This document shows, in pieces, positions 1-11,929 of a stretch of 64,000 nucleotides of DNA. Origin of the DNA: Azadirachta indica (Eukaryota > Streptophyta > Magnoliopsida > Sapindales > Meliaceae); contig CM040440.1 in NCBI GenBank assembly GCA_022749755.1, positions 8,729,269 to 8,793,268 of the forward strand, written 5' to 3'. The notes beneath the pieces were generated by a model. The model did no database searches. It was not told the DNA's origin and was given only the letters and a program-made list of their open reading frames with translations. The position numbers and the translations under genes were made by a program. Positions within the stretch are counted from its first letter, which is position 1, and every line of letters begins with the position of its first letter.

Positions 1-407
1 GCTGTATCTAGGAGATGGCATTGTTCTGATTGACAAGAAATGTCTTTGTACGAAGATGATTTTGCAGGATCATAAATAGGGTTTAGTTGTTTGTAACAGT
101 TTTCACAAGGTAGACATTGTGTCCAGGTAAGATCGCTTCCTGTATCAAGGAATCCATAGAACTCCTGCGGTGGAGTACCAATGGAGAATTTTATCAGATA
201 ATCGTCACCATCTGCGAACAAATTTGCTTGGGCATCATTGGGAGTTTTGTGAGGATTGTACAAAGGAGAATTAGGGGAGTCTCGATGGATCAAATCAACA
301 CTGAAACCACCACTGTTAGTAGCTTCTGCGGGCAAATTTAGAAAACATATGAATAACGAGATTATCATAGCAAGGAAATTGGACTGAAAATGGATAATTC
401 TAGCCAT
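1..407 (-). CDS. Aspartic protease, nepenthesin/CDR1-like (5' part, runs off window)
   Basis: The start codon is at 407-405, and the frame stays open for 135 codons to the window edge, so the C-terminal two thirds are missing. Residues 1-30 form a hydrophobic signal peptide. The plant-typical propeptide motif SVDLIHRDSPNSPLYNP follows. The mature domain then starts around YLIKFSIGTPP and carries the first catalytic aspartate in DTGSDLTWTQC, followed by the Cys-rich stretch of nepenthesin-type enzymes (CLPCENC). Family knowledge: these are secreted or vacuolar acid proteases, and CDR1 members act in defence signalling. Oddity: the stretch between the HRDSP motif and the mature domain is only about 18 residues, where relatives usually carry a longer Arg-rich segment. 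The second aspartate lies outside the window, so activity cannot be judged. Confidence 0.88.
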   Translation of the reverse strand, partial: MARIIHFQSNFLAMIISLFICFLNLPAEATNSGGFSVDLIHRDSPNSPLYNPHKTPNDAQANLFADGDDYLIKFSIGTPPQEFYGFLDTGSDLTWTQCLPCENCYKQLNPIYDPAKSSSYKDISCQSEQCHLLDT

Positions 408-2542
408 TAGGTTCAACCAAAAAGTTCTATGAGAAATGTTAAAAGCATTGATCAACATTTATATGATCACACAATCATATTGAAGGATTTGCAAATTAAA
501 AAAGATGATACAAATTAGCTGTGATTCTCAAAATCTGAGGCAATTTATCATTTATGGTAGAAGCTAACCCATTTTGGGAAGAAAATATTTCAATTTAAGA
601 AAAAATATTCACAACATTTAACCATTAATTTCATTTTTCAATTTGAAAATGGATAAGTAGGCAATACTTCTAAAATAATATATATAAGGAAATATTACAA
701 ATCTAAAAATTTAGATGGGTCATGATTGCATTTTCAAGAAGTTTTCATGGAACTTTAATTAAGTTGATCTTTTTTTCTTGCATAACTACTAAAATTTTTT
801 AAGTCCAAATTTCTTTATTTACAAAAAAAAAAAAAAGTTAATAGCAATATTAATTAGACTTGGGAGTTTTTTTTTTTGTTTGAAATATGAACATGAATAA
901 AATTTAAGTTTAATTGGTATGTTTTTTTTTATTTTAAATGTTTAAATATAAATATTAAGTTGTTTATTTTTTTAAAAAATAAAAAATCTGATATAAATAT
1001 GTTGATATATATGTTATAAAAAATTTAAATTAATATATTAAATTGTTAATATATATATATTAAATAATACATAAAAGTATTATTAACAAATAAAATATTG
1101 AAATTATTCAAATGTTTATTCATTTAAATTTAAATTAAAATTTTTAACTTAATTATATGAAAATATTTTTAACAAATATTTGAATATAAGTTAAAATACA
1201 AACATGTTTTAAACATTTGAATAATTATATTTAAGTTTCAGTCAGAAAAACAAACAGACTTGTAATACTAAAGGTCCTACTAAAATGTTAGGGATTCATT
1301 ATTGTATATAATATATAATTGGAATTATAAATTTTTTGTTAGATGTTTTAAGTTTTATTCATTTTCACATTTTAAATTAAAATTTAAACGTTAGTGTTGC
1401 AATTTTTAAAATTTATATAAAATATTTTAAGTCTTATATCTATTAATAAATGTTGCATTAATTTATGAGTCAGTTTTTAAACATATAGATATAGACACAC
1501 ACAAACACACTTAGTATTTTAGTAAAAATATATATATAAAATGACAATGATATAATTACAGGATCTTTATTTATATAAAATATCTAAATTATTATGATAG
1601 GTTATTATTTTGATTTTTACTATGTAAATCAATTAGTAAATCTTGAGAAAAATTTCTTAGATATTTAGAAATAATTTTCAACATTTTCATTTAATTCTTA
1701 TTATCTACTGCTATCAATATGGTAGTAGTTATTATGGGAGACTTTTTGATAACACAACAACCCTAAACTTACCTTCACATCCCTTAACCGACAAAACTGA
1801 AAAATCCCACAAATGGAAATTATGCTTGTATAGTTTTTTGTACAAAAATTTAGAAATAATAATTGTAACACACAACGTTAGGAAGAAAATTATCCTTCAA
1901 TTTTTGTTATTTTACTAGAGAAAAGATTACAAATGCACATAGTCCTACAAGGCCCTAACACATGTAACATATACGCACTGCTACGAACACATTTAACGTG
2001 TTTGAATAACAACTAAAGCTCACTTTATAGGCCACTTCTCTTAATAAAATGAACTGTGTTAGGCCCAGTGGCCTACGAAATTACAGTCCAGGTAGGCCCA
2101 TGTGACATGTTGGCCCAAGGACGATACGTATCTATGATACTAGAAGATATTTTGGATAGGCTAGCCCGTAAATTTAAAATATAATTTAAAAAAACACAAT
2201 TTAATATGAAGTAAAAATATATACAACCTACTTTAAGCAATTTAATAGGAAAAAAATCCCACGTGAAGAAGAAATAAATTTGCGTAACTTGAAACAAATA
2301 CATCAAATTTCTTACACCAATGTGCTGAGACGTACGTACCTCTGCACTTTTGTATTTACATATACAAAGGAGAGCATAAACAAGTAATTATAACAAACAA
2401 CTAAGGAGTCACAGGAATAAGGCATATATAGAGATCCTGTACACGAAAATCTAATTAAGCAGTATCCGAACAGCAGGCTAATTGATAATGAAGAGTTGAA
2501 ACCATTCTCTGCAACGGCTCGAATTATTGACTAACTTATTAG
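408..2542. other. Gene-free A+T-rich spacer
   Basis: About 2.1 kb between the divergent-looking 5' end of the aspartic protease and the 3' end of the pectinesterase. It consists of long A/T runs with scattered stops in all frames. The only open frames are short and match nothing I recognise. It should hold the protease promoter and the pectinesterase 3' UTR, but I see no specific site to name. Confidence 0.6.
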
Positions 2543-3927
2543 CTAGACCTTTGGAGGAGGAAGAATCCATTTAGGCCCCTCAATGTAGTCTAAAACGAGG
2601 TAGGGTTGAACTTCTGCATCAGTCAGCTGCTTGGTGAATTTAGCCCTGCTAGAAAGAGTCGCCCCTGGTCCAGAACACTTGTATTCTCCATAGAAAACAG
2701 TCCTGCAGTTAAGAAAATGCCATAATATTATGTACATGTTCTTTGATTGGGATGAAAAATGGAAAAACGCAAAAGATGAAAGGGATATTTGCAAAGGGGA
2801 GGGCTTACTGAGCTCGCTCGGGATGGGCATTATCAGTCCATCCGGCGGGATTGACGACGGGACCCATGTCGGTGTAGGCGTACACCACACGAGCATTGCT
2901 CATCCATGCTCTCCCGAGGTATGTCCCTTTGGCTGTCCCTCCTATCTTGCAATGAACAAACGCGAATCCATTATCCTCTGCTTCACTTTTTCTTGCTTGC
3001 GCTGTTATCACCGTCAGCCCCGTTTCATCCGATTCCGTCGCATGTAACTCCGTTTTCTGCTCAACAAACACATTTTTTAATTACTTTGATTCGTGTAATA
3101 ATCGGAAGTTGTAGGGTAATTAATATTGTTATGATTACCAAATATAATGACTTCCCACTCCCAAAAATGAAATCAACAGTGCCTTCAATGCGACAATCTT
3201 TGAAGAAATGGTTGCCCTTGTCATCACACAATGTGTCCTGGAAGCCAACGAATCTGCAGTTATAGAAGGCGGCTTTGTTGCCGGAGATCCTCATAGCCAC
3301 CGCCTGTGCTCCTGTCCTTTTGCCGTCCGGCTTCGGCGCAGAATTCTAAACAAACAAAGTCACTTAACAATCAACAATCAACACACTAATTCAGAAGCAG
3401 TAGTAACAAGTCAATTAACAACATACCGCTATAATAACATTAGCAGCCATGAAGTAATCAGACTCCACGATAAGACTTGCGCTATCCACCGTTCCGTACT
3501 CCTTGGCAGTGCCCGCAAACGATATCTTCGGCATAGCCTCAGGCGCTCCGTAAAACGTAATGAAGGGTTTATTTTTTTCTATCCTAATCTTCTCTTGGTA
3601 TTGCCCTTCTCCAATGGACAGAATTACACGCTGTGTATTTCCTGCAGGTATGCTGCTAATAGCATCATTGATGGTTTTGAATTCTCCACTTCCATCTTTT
3701 CTGACCTTGATAACACGAGACTGCTCCTCAGCTTTAGCAAGCTCAGGGTCCAGGGTTGATTTCCTATCAGTGTAAGGCTTAACGTTGGCGTTAAACCAGC
3801 CGTCCAACTGGGATTTTTCCGCCGGAATCATAGCCGGTACGTTGTCGGAGATAGCAAGGTGATCGATGAGGAGAATTGCGAAGATGGCCACATGAATGGC
3901 AATGCTTGTGATGTTTCTTACAGACAT
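2543..3927 (-). CDS. Pectinesterase (pectin methylesterase), PPME1-like
   Basis: Four exons: 3927-3427, 3345-3139, 3056-2809 and 2702-2543, all with GT..AG introns, giving 371 residues. The enzyme removes methyl esters from cell-wall homogalacturonan. An N-terminal hydrophobic segment (about 1-28) is a signal peptide. There is no inhibitor-like PMEI pro-domain, so this is the short secreted class. All active-site motifs are present: GQYQEK, GAQAVA (Q181), FQDTL (Q203 and catalytic D204), DFIFG (D225) and LGRAW (R285). The C-terminus has the family-typical [13 protein letters not shown] and KWLLPPP-like ending. The sequence resembles Arabidopsis PPME1, a pollen enzyme needed for normal tube growth. 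Pollen expression here is inferred from that resemblance only. Confidence 0.95.
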
Positions 3928-3980
3928 ATTTGTGTTTGTTTTTAGTTTGATGAATAAAAAATAAGGGTTTTGGCTTACAA

Positions 3981-3988
3981 TTTATAAG
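3981..3988 (-). promoter_or_regulatory. TATA-like box of the pectinesterase gene
   Basis: On the minus strand the sequence reads TTATAAATT about 55-60 bases upstream of the pectinesterase ATG at 3927. The position fits a short 5' leader. This is inference from position and sequence only. Confidence 0.35.
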
Positions 3989-5311
3989 AAAAGTAGTAAT
4001 CAAAGAAAGCATGAATAGAAAACAAAGAATTTTCTTGTTATGAGCTTGTGGTTTCTATTAAGAAGGTAAAAAAAAGAAAACTCTTTTAAGTAAATGAAAT
4101 ATCAAACGCCATTACTCGAGAGTCTAAAGCTAGCTACGTTCTCTCAGAGTTATTGGTTTATTTCAACACTTGCAGGGTAGCCACTCACTTCAATTACTAT
4201 GTTCATTTTACGGAAAAGAAATTAGAGGAAAAAAAAAAAAAAAAAACTAAAGGTAGAACTTGGTTTACTTTCACGAAATTTTCGGACAGGACTGGATTAT
4301 TACAGCGTTTTCAAATAATGTCAAAAGAGTATTTTGGACATAATCTCGGCCCATTACGAATTGGAGGGCGGAGCAAGGATCTTTCGAGCAAATTAGAAAG
4401 TTTTACCACAGAAATAGAAGTTAATAGAAAATTCGTAATTTTTAATTGCTCTTGTGAATAATTATAAACTATACATAACTTGTTCAAGGTGTATTTTATA
4501 ATTTACAATGATAATATATATATGTATTCTCTTTTTTCAGAAAAGTTAAATTATCTAATAATTTTCTTAACCACTTGATATGTCCAAATTAAGAATGAAA
4601 TTATAGTGCCAACCACTCATTGTTGCACATTCATCAATTTTTTTATTTTTATTTTTATAAAAATCGATAACAAATTAATACAAAAAATTTAGATGTAACG
4701 ATTAACCAGTGCAATGAGTTCATCTAAATAAAATATATCATATACTTTAAATTTTTATTCTCATCGTAATTATTATTTTATAATTGGTGAATTTCAGATA
4801 AAGTTTAAAATAAAATAGACATATTATATCATCTATATACTCCTCTAATAAATTCTTATCACAATGCATTCACTTTAAAATAATAATAATAGAGACAATT
4901 ATTAATGGAAAGAAAATTTAAAATACATAGACATATTTTTAAATTAAAATTTTAACACATATCTTTTCTAAAGTTTTTAACTTTACTACGTAGAGAGAAA
5001 GAATAAAGAAAGACACTTATCTCCCCTTCGAGGCTCTTGCTATTTAAAACTGTTAGTCAATGTTAAATTGACTATAATGTTCTTATTTGAACAATTTCTA
5101 TTGGATAACTATTTTTTGTTGTGAAATCACTTAACTTTGCAACAACTATTGACAATAAATTATGCAATTATTAACATTCCTCAATGTAACAGGCAACTGG
5201 TTGCAAGTGAAGAATACCTTCCTTGCATTTTTTTTAATTTTTTTTCGCCTTTGAAAAGTCAATTACACAAGCATAGAAAATGGGGAAACAAGTTTTTTTA
5301 AAAGGATAAAT
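3989..5311. other. Gene-free spacer upstream of the pectinesterase
   Basis: A+T-rich DNA with poly-A runs (about 4230-4245). One 102-codon open frame at 4153-4461 (+) has a Lys-rich, low-complexity start, no recognisable domain and no neighbouring exon, so I do not call it a gene. The part nearest 4000 should contain the pectinesterase promoter. Confidence 0.5.
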
Positions 5312-6303
5312 AACATCTAGGCTTCTTCTTTATTACGTGAATAACATTTATATTTTATTTTAAAAATAATTATCAAATACAATCTTTTCATTAATTTTTT
5401 TTATTAAAATTAATTGTCGATTAGTATAATAACTAAAATATTCTCTAACCTTTATTTGACTAATATCATAACATAAATACTTTTTTTATAATTTTTAATT
5501 GATTTTTTTAGTTAAATAAATTAGTTTTATAAAATAATTTAATTTCAATTAAAAAAGTAAAGTTTAATTGATTTTCAATTCTTTTTTCTAATTTTTATTT
5601 TAAGGTTTTACCATTCTTTTTTTTATTTTTTACTTTAAAATTTCTCCTATTTTATTCAACTTTTATTTTTAATTTTTTATCATAATCTATAATTGAAACA
5701 ACACTCATATATTAGCAAAAAATAATCCTAAATTTAATAAGTGACAAGAAAAATAGTCAAATAATATAAAAATAATGAAAAATAATAGTACTTGTTCAAA
5801 GAAAATTAAATATATATTGAAAATTTTCACCTCTCACATAAAAATATCATTATTTTTATATTGTTTTACTATTTTTCTTGTCACTTAGTGAATTTATGAT
5901 CATCATTCCGAAAATATAAGTGTTGTTTCAACTATACATTAGAGTGAAAAGATAAAAAATAAAAAAAGAAACTTTAAAATAAAAAATCAAAAAAAGAAAG
6001 ATGAAAACCTTGAAATAAAAAATAAAAATATGAATTGAAAATAAATTAAACTTTTACTTTTAGTTGAAATAAAATTTTCTTCATATAACTAATTTATTTA
6101 ACCAAAAAATCAACTAAAAATTATAAAAAAAGGTATTTATGTCATTATACTAGTAAAGGTCAGGGGCTATTTTTGTCATTGCACCAATTAACAGATAATT
6201 TTAAAAGAAAAGTTAACAAAATAGGTGTATGTGACAATTATTTTCGAAATAAAGGCGTAAATACATTCAAACAATAAAATGGGGATTTATATGTCATTTG
6301 TCC
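5312..6303. mobile_element. Foldback element with very long terminal inverted repeats
   Basis: The two halves are imperfect reverse complements over nearly their whole length. The outer end GGATAAATAACAT matches the reverse complement of the other end, GGACAAATGACAT. Inner blocks such as ACATAAATACTTTTTTTATAA (left) and its complement near 6117-6140 (right), and AAGTGACAAGAAAAATAGT near the centre, pair almost perfectly. The loop lies near 5790-5845. No transposase frame is present, so it is non-autonomous. Flanks TTTTTTAAAA and ATTTGTAAAA may be a decayed target duplication of 9-10 bases, which would fit a Mutator-like element with long arms. The superfamily assignment is inference. Confidence 0.7.
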
Positions 6304-6539
6304 ATTTGTAAAAAGAATATGTACGCATGAGTTAATAGAAACAAAATTAAAGAAAATGTTGATTTACATTTATTTTATTTTTTCATAAAGATAATAAATA
6401 AGAACATTATAGTTAATTTAAGATTGACTAGTAGTTTTGAATGGTCAAAGGATAGGTAGGTATGCCTTTTCTATTATGTTCTCTCCATGTGTTAAAAATT
6501 GAAATCTCAATCAATGTACGTGTTGAAACCCTTTTTTAA

Positions 6540-6740
6540 ATTATATATACATGTGTGTGTTAAATTAACGGCTCTTTAACTTTACATATTTTTTACATTA
6601 ATTTAAATCGTTGAATTTAAACACTTTTAGTGATTGAGATTAAATCTAACACATATAATTAATGCACATGTTATATTCAAATTCAACCTAACAATACATA
6701 AATTATGTAAAGTTATATTTCAAACTCATCCTTCGCTTAT
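6540..6740. mobile_element. Small inverted-repeat element (MITE candidate)
   Basis: The left part (TAACTTTACATATTTTTTAC, near 6577) recurs in inverted form on the right (about 6660-6720, GTAAAGTTATATTTC), with a related TTGAATTTAAAC-type block between. There is no coding capacity. It is followed by an (AT)n run at about 6738-6756. The boundaries are approximate. Confidence 0.4.
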
Positions 6741-6767
6741 ATATATATATATATAAAGAAGTGTCAA

Positions 6768-6962
6768 CAACTTTTTTTTTTGCATTAATTCTTAATCTTT
6801 GCATTTAAGTATATTTAATAGTTGAGATTGAATATAGTATGTTCATTAATTATTGTGCATTAATTAAACATTAACTATGTGTTTCAGATTTAATTTCAAC
6901 CAATAGATATGCTTAAATTAAAGAGTCAAGAATTAATGAAAAAAATATAAAAGAAATAAATT
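6768..6962. mobile_element. Small inverted-repeat element (MITE candidate)
   Basis: The left end GCATTAATTCTTAATCTTTG and the reverse complement of the right end, TCATTAATTCTTGACTCTTT, match well. The inner TTTAAGTATATTTAATAGTTGAGATTGAAT also pairs with the right side. It is about 195 bases long, has no coding capacity, and is flanked by (AT)n runs. It shares internal motifs with the neighbouring repeat at 6540-6740 and a half copy at about 7000-7095. Confidence 0.5.
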
Positions 6963-6971
6963 GCTAATCCA

Positions 6972-6974
<3 letters not shown>

Positions 6975-7003
<29 letters not shown>
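6975..7003. repeat. (AT)n microsatellite
   Basis: A run of about 13-14 uninterrupted AT units lying between two copies of the small inverted-repeat family. Confidence 0.9.
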
Positions 7004-7006
<3 letters not shown>

Positions 7007-8360
7007 CCTCTTAACTTTACCTATATTTTTACACTATTTTGTGAACTATTAGATTTAAATATTTTTAATGGTTGAAATTAAATTTGTTAAAAGTTAGGAG
7101 TCCAGATAAGTATAAATTTGCCATTATTTACAGAAAAAAATCTAGGTAATTTACTGAAATTAGGAGTCGTAATAGGTGTAAATCTGGTGTTACCTACAAT
7201 AAATTTATCTCTTTTCTTAGAGAAGGAGGTAAGTATTTTACCATATGTTACTAGTGGGTGGTTTAATCTTTTAATGCTTTAAAATTACGTATGAAAATTT
7301 TATCCTTCATGTTAAATGTGATTTAACGTACTAATGATTAAAGGAATTGTAACTAAAATAACAACAATACTAAAGATACATGGAATTTTATCAAATATTT
7401 GTTGTCATTTCATAGATAACTTTATGGATATATATTCGGATATGGTATGCAAATACTTTGTACATTAACAACAATATATGTTGCATTATTTGTCAACATT
7501 ATTTAGTATAATTAATTACATTTTTTTTTCTTGTTTATAAAAATAAACATTACTTTTATAAAATGTCAAATTATTCTCCTTTCAATAATTGAGTGCATGT
7601 ATTAGAAACTTTTTGTATAATTAATAGTTCTATAATATTCCTTCGCACCCTTGGGAAAAGTTGGCTACTTTGTTGAAAAATTTTTACTCTTTCAAAAATG
7701 GTAAAAATATTAGTAAGTGAGAAATACGATTTATAGAACAAGTAGCTGATAACTTTTAGTTTACCATAAAACTAAATCAATCTTAAACTAGAATTCTCAT
7801 CTTTCCCTGCTTGATTTAGCTCAAAAGTGGTCGCTTCTGAAATTGTATCTCAATACTACTATCTCAAACAATATGAAAACTTATCTTTTACTATACATCA
7901 GCTCTCACATTTTTTTATTATTAAATTTAATCAATCAAAATTAAAGTTTTATATTTTATTAGAGTTAATAATAATAAATGATAAATGTATTAATTTATTT
8001 GTTTTAATAAAAAAAAAAATAAAATAAAATAAAATAAAAATTATTTTATTATTATAAAAAGCCAATTTTACTCTGAATTTTCTATTATTACGTAATAGTT
8101 AGTAAATTCTAACATATCCGTAAAAATATTTATTCAAAATTTCATTTTACAAGAAAAAACCTCCAGAAACGCGTGATAAAATCTCAAGGGGATCTTCGTT
8201 GGAAAGTTCATCCATGCAAGTATGTTCAAAAAAGTCAAAAGCCTTTCATCCCCACCTTTGGAAAATCTCATCACATCACATCACATCACTTTCCCAATCA
8301 CCTTCCACCTAATCTCCCTTTCCAACCTCTCTCGCCTTTCATTAAAACGTTGACGTCGTT
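7004..8360. other. Gene-free spacer upstream of the metacaspase
   Basis: It begins with a half copy of the small repeat family (7000-7095). The rest is A+T-rich with A runs near 8010-8040 and no supported gene. The last few hundred bases before 8493 are less A/T-rich and pyrimidine-rich, as expected of a promoter and 5' leader. Confidence 0.5.
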
Positions 8361-8378
8361 CTACGACGCCGTATATAA
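8351..8378 (+). promoter_or_regulatory. TGACGTC motif and TATA box of the metacaspase gene
   Basis: TGACGTCGT at 8351-8359 has the core bound by plant TGA-type bZIP factors. A TATATAA box at 8372-8378 follows and lies about 115-120 bases upstream of the ATG. The TATA assignment is positional. The bZIP link is inference from the motif. Confidence 0.5.
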
Positions 8379-8492
8379 GCAATCCATCCGCCTATCGTTT
8401 CTCACTTTCTCTTCCCCCTGTCCATCTCCGTTGAAACTCCACCTTAACCTCCGTCTTTTTCGTCTCGTGATTCGCCTACCGCGCCCTCCGCA

Positions 8493-11400
8493 ATGTTCAT
8501 GCTCGTAGACTGTTCTAACTGCCGCACGCCGTTACAGCTCCCTCCTGGGGCCCAGTCTATCCGCTGCGCCATCTGCCAAGCGATCACCCGCATCGCTGAC
8601 CCTCGATCCATTCCTCCTCCTCCGCCGCCCTCGACTTCGCACTCCTCTCACCACCAGATTTACCCTTCTCCGCCCGCGGCTGCGCCATCTCCTTACAATC
8701 ACGCGCCTTCCGGCCCGCCTCCCCACGCGCATGGCCGTAAAAGAGCGTTGATTGTCGGCGTATCGTATAAGTACACTACGCATGAGCTCAAGGGTTGTAT
8801 TAATGACGCCAAGTGTATGAAATACTTGCTGATTAACCGGTTTAAGTTCCCCGAGTCTTGCATCATCATGCTCACCGGTAATCATCGTTTCGTTTGTCTT
8901 TAATTAAACATATATAATGGGTCTAAAGTTATGATTTTTATGCTTGTTTATTTCTGATGTTTGATTAATGTGAATTATTGCTGTTTCCTGTGATTAGCTG
9001 ATCAATAGTGATCGATAATTTTTGTGGCTTGTTAAATATGGTTTTGAATTAGTTTATTAGTTTGTTTGCGTGGAAAGTTTTTTAATTGAGTTGAAATTAA
9101 GCTAAACAAAGTTGAGTTAGCAGATTATTTGTATGAAATAGTACAGCCAGACACAGAAACTCTGACTACAAAGTATAGGATATAGACTAACGTTGTATGC
9201 TGTTATTGGTTGTCACATGGTCCATTATCGTTTGATGTTATTAATTGCATTGGTTTTGTATTTTTATCGATCAATAGTACTATGTATATGCTAATTTGTC
9301 TGTCAAATAGTTTGTATCTCTAGCATTATTTTATATAAAATGTTATGCTGTGATTAGCAGTTTATCTGTTAAGCAAATTTAGACCTTGAAGGTAACAAAT
9401 AAAACAATGCATTATTATGCATTTAAGACTTGTAAGCAAGTACAAATTCTTATGTGCATGGCCGTATAGTTGATCATGATAATATAATGTATAATAAAGA
9501 TTAAAGTGAGAGGTCTGCTTGGTGGCATGGATGAAGGTTATTCTTCTTTTAAGGACTTTGTCTAAGCCATTGTTAAATGAGAAGGCGATAATCTTTCTTA
9601 CAACGGAATAGCATATTGAATTTGATGGCCTGAAAGTGTGGTAGGGAAGCAATTAAGAAAGATGCTAATAACAGTGAATAACAGCATAAGTATGTGCTAC
9701 ACATAAACACGCAATTGCGGACAATTAATTAAAGCAGAAAATATGGACAGCTTTCACTGTTAAAGGATTTCTATTCAGTGTTAAGCATCAATGGTATAGA
9801 ATCATTGAAATATGTTGATCCTCTTAGTTGTCATGGTGTTAGTGAATACTTGCTCTACTTTTGTGTTCAATAAAAGGAATTGCTTTGTAATGATTCTTAA
9901 AAGTAGCTGTTGTACTGTGGATTGTGTAGAATGCACATCATTAGTGAATGCTATCTTTTAGGACTGCTGCTCATTTTTGGTCTCATTAGAAATCTTGTAA
10001 GAAACCTTACTTTTCCTGTACCAATCAACTATTGCCAAATATTGACTACATCCGTCTGTTGTAATTATTAACAACAGATTTTAGCTTGTTTATGAGGATG
10101 ACCTCGTCTGACCCCAATTCCTTTCTGAAAAAAAATTTGCAGAAGAAGAAACTGATCCGTTAAAGCGTCCTACCAAATATAACATGAGAATGGCATTGTA
10201 TTGGCTTATGCAAGGTTGTCAACCTGGAGACTCACTGGTGTTCCATTTTTCTGGTCACGGTTCACAGCAAAGGAATTACACTGGTGAGGAGGTTGATGGT
10301 TATGATGAAACTCTTTGTCCACTGGATTTTGAAACCCAAGGAATGATTGTTGATGATGAGATCAATGCAACTATTGTTAGGCCGCTTCCACGGGGGGCCA
10401 AGCTTCATGCAATTATAGATGCTTGCCATAGTGGAACTGTGCTAGATTTACCATTTCTTTGTAGGATGGACAGGTTAGTCCCTTTTTGTTGCTCAAAATG
10501 TCACACAAGTTTAGATAAGAAGACCTGGTAAATGAACAGAGTGCAAATAAACAGAAGTTGAGAAAAGAAAATCTACGACTAAATCATCTATCCATTGTGC
10601 AAGCTTTTTGTAGAATTTCCATATTTAATCCCATTTTATTTCATCTCTCCCTTTCGTCTTGGCTTATACATGCATTCATCGGGGATGTAGGTATGGGAAG
10701 TATATATGGGAGGACCACCGCCCTCGATCAGGAATGTGGAAAGGAACAAGTGGTGGGGAGGCTATTTCCTTCAGTGGCTGTGATGATGATCAAACATCTG
10801 CTGATACGTCGGTAAAGTCTTAGCAATTCACCTCAATCTTTTTATTCAACTAGAATATAAAAAATACATGTTTCAGTTGAGAATGAACATTGAGGTATTC
10901 AACCTGATACTTTATGGACAGGCTCTGTCAAAGATCACATCAACAGGTGCAATGACTTATGCTTTCATCCAAGCCATTGAGCGTGGACATGGAACCACAT
11001 ATGGGAGCATGCTAAACTCGATGAGGTCTACCATTCGTAACACAGATGGTAATGAGATTGGAGGTGGTGTTGTTACATCTCTAATTGGCATGCTTTTGAC
11101 TGGAGGGAGTCTTAGTGGTGGTTTCAGACAGGTATTTATATCAATAATTTTTGTCAACTGTTACAGGCATAATATGAGTTAAGTGTTTGCTTCACATAGT
11201 TGGCTCCCTATATTACTTTATTCGTTAATTGATGGTCCAGCACATTATCTGTCATGAATTGTTGGCAGATTCCGCTCCCCTTGCCTTTTTCTCTTTTCCT
11301 CTTGGAGCTTTTAGTGGGTTCCATCTCCATGCATTATGGATGATTATACAGGAACTTAATGGAATCAGGAAAAAGAAAAAGGAGCAATAGATACGAACCA

Positions 11401-11929
11401 TATTGCATGGCTGGGAATACTATTAGTATTAGATGCCATGAGAAAAAGAAAAGCAGCGGGGGACCAAATGAAAATCATATTTTGCTGTTGTTCTTTGAGA
11501 GGCCCCTTTATTCTGCTGGAAAACCCAAAACTCATTCTTCTGGGGTCTTATAAATTTACTACACCCCCCTCACTGCAAGTAGGGATAGAAGTATACTGAA
11601 TTGCATTTATTAGAGATATTTAACATGGGATTTGTTCACTGCCAAAAGCATCACGGATGCAATTTTTGTACATCTATATCTACTGCTATGTATGTCTTAT
11701 TTGGATGCATATTAGCAGTGGAGCCATATATCATTGTTCTGAGAATTTTGGTTTATTCATCATACGCTTAGATGTATGCTCACTATTTTTCTATGTGTGC
11801 ATCTTGTAATTATGGCCAATGGCTGATGCTATGATCTCTGAACTTATTTGCCGTTTGTGTTTGATGCAGGAACCTCAGTTGACTGCTAATGAACCTTTCG
11901 ATGTGTATACGAAGCCGTTCTCCTTATAA
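8493..11929 (+). CDS. MC1: Type I metacaspase, AtMC1-like
   Basis: Five exons: 8493-8877, 10143-10473, 10691-10811, 10922-11131 and 11870-11929, giving 368 residues (AtMC1 has about 367). The N-terminus has an LSD1-type zinc finger (Cys 7, 10, 25, 28), followed by a Pro-rich linker (about 40-80). The caspase-like p20 region has catalytic His167 in FHFSGHGSQQ and Cys223 in DACHSGT. The p10 region ends in EPQLTANEPFDVYTKPFSL. Family knowledge: these are Ca2+-dependent Arg/Lys-specific cysteine proteases, and AtMC1 promotes hypersensitive cell death through its LSD1-like prodomain. A second ATG two codons downstream would also serve as a start. All introns are GT..AG, and intron 1 is 1.27 kb with no separate gene seen. 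The closest relative by eye is AtMC1 rather than AtMC2 or AtMC3. Confidence 0.95.

Noticed and set aside
4153..4461. 102-codon open frame in the pectinesterase-metacaspase spacer
   Set aside because: Lys-rich low-complexity start caused by a poly-A run, no domain, no flanking exon, and A/T-rich surroundings.
8532..8885. 117-codon antisense frame across metacaspase exon 1
   Set aside because: Arg-rich shadow of the Pro-rich and Ser-rich sense coding sequence. The sense strand has the zinc finger and caspase fold.
11359..11553. Open frame with Lys-rich start inside the metacaspase gene
   Set aside because: It falls in intron 4 between the well-supported exons 4 and 5 and has no recognisable domain.
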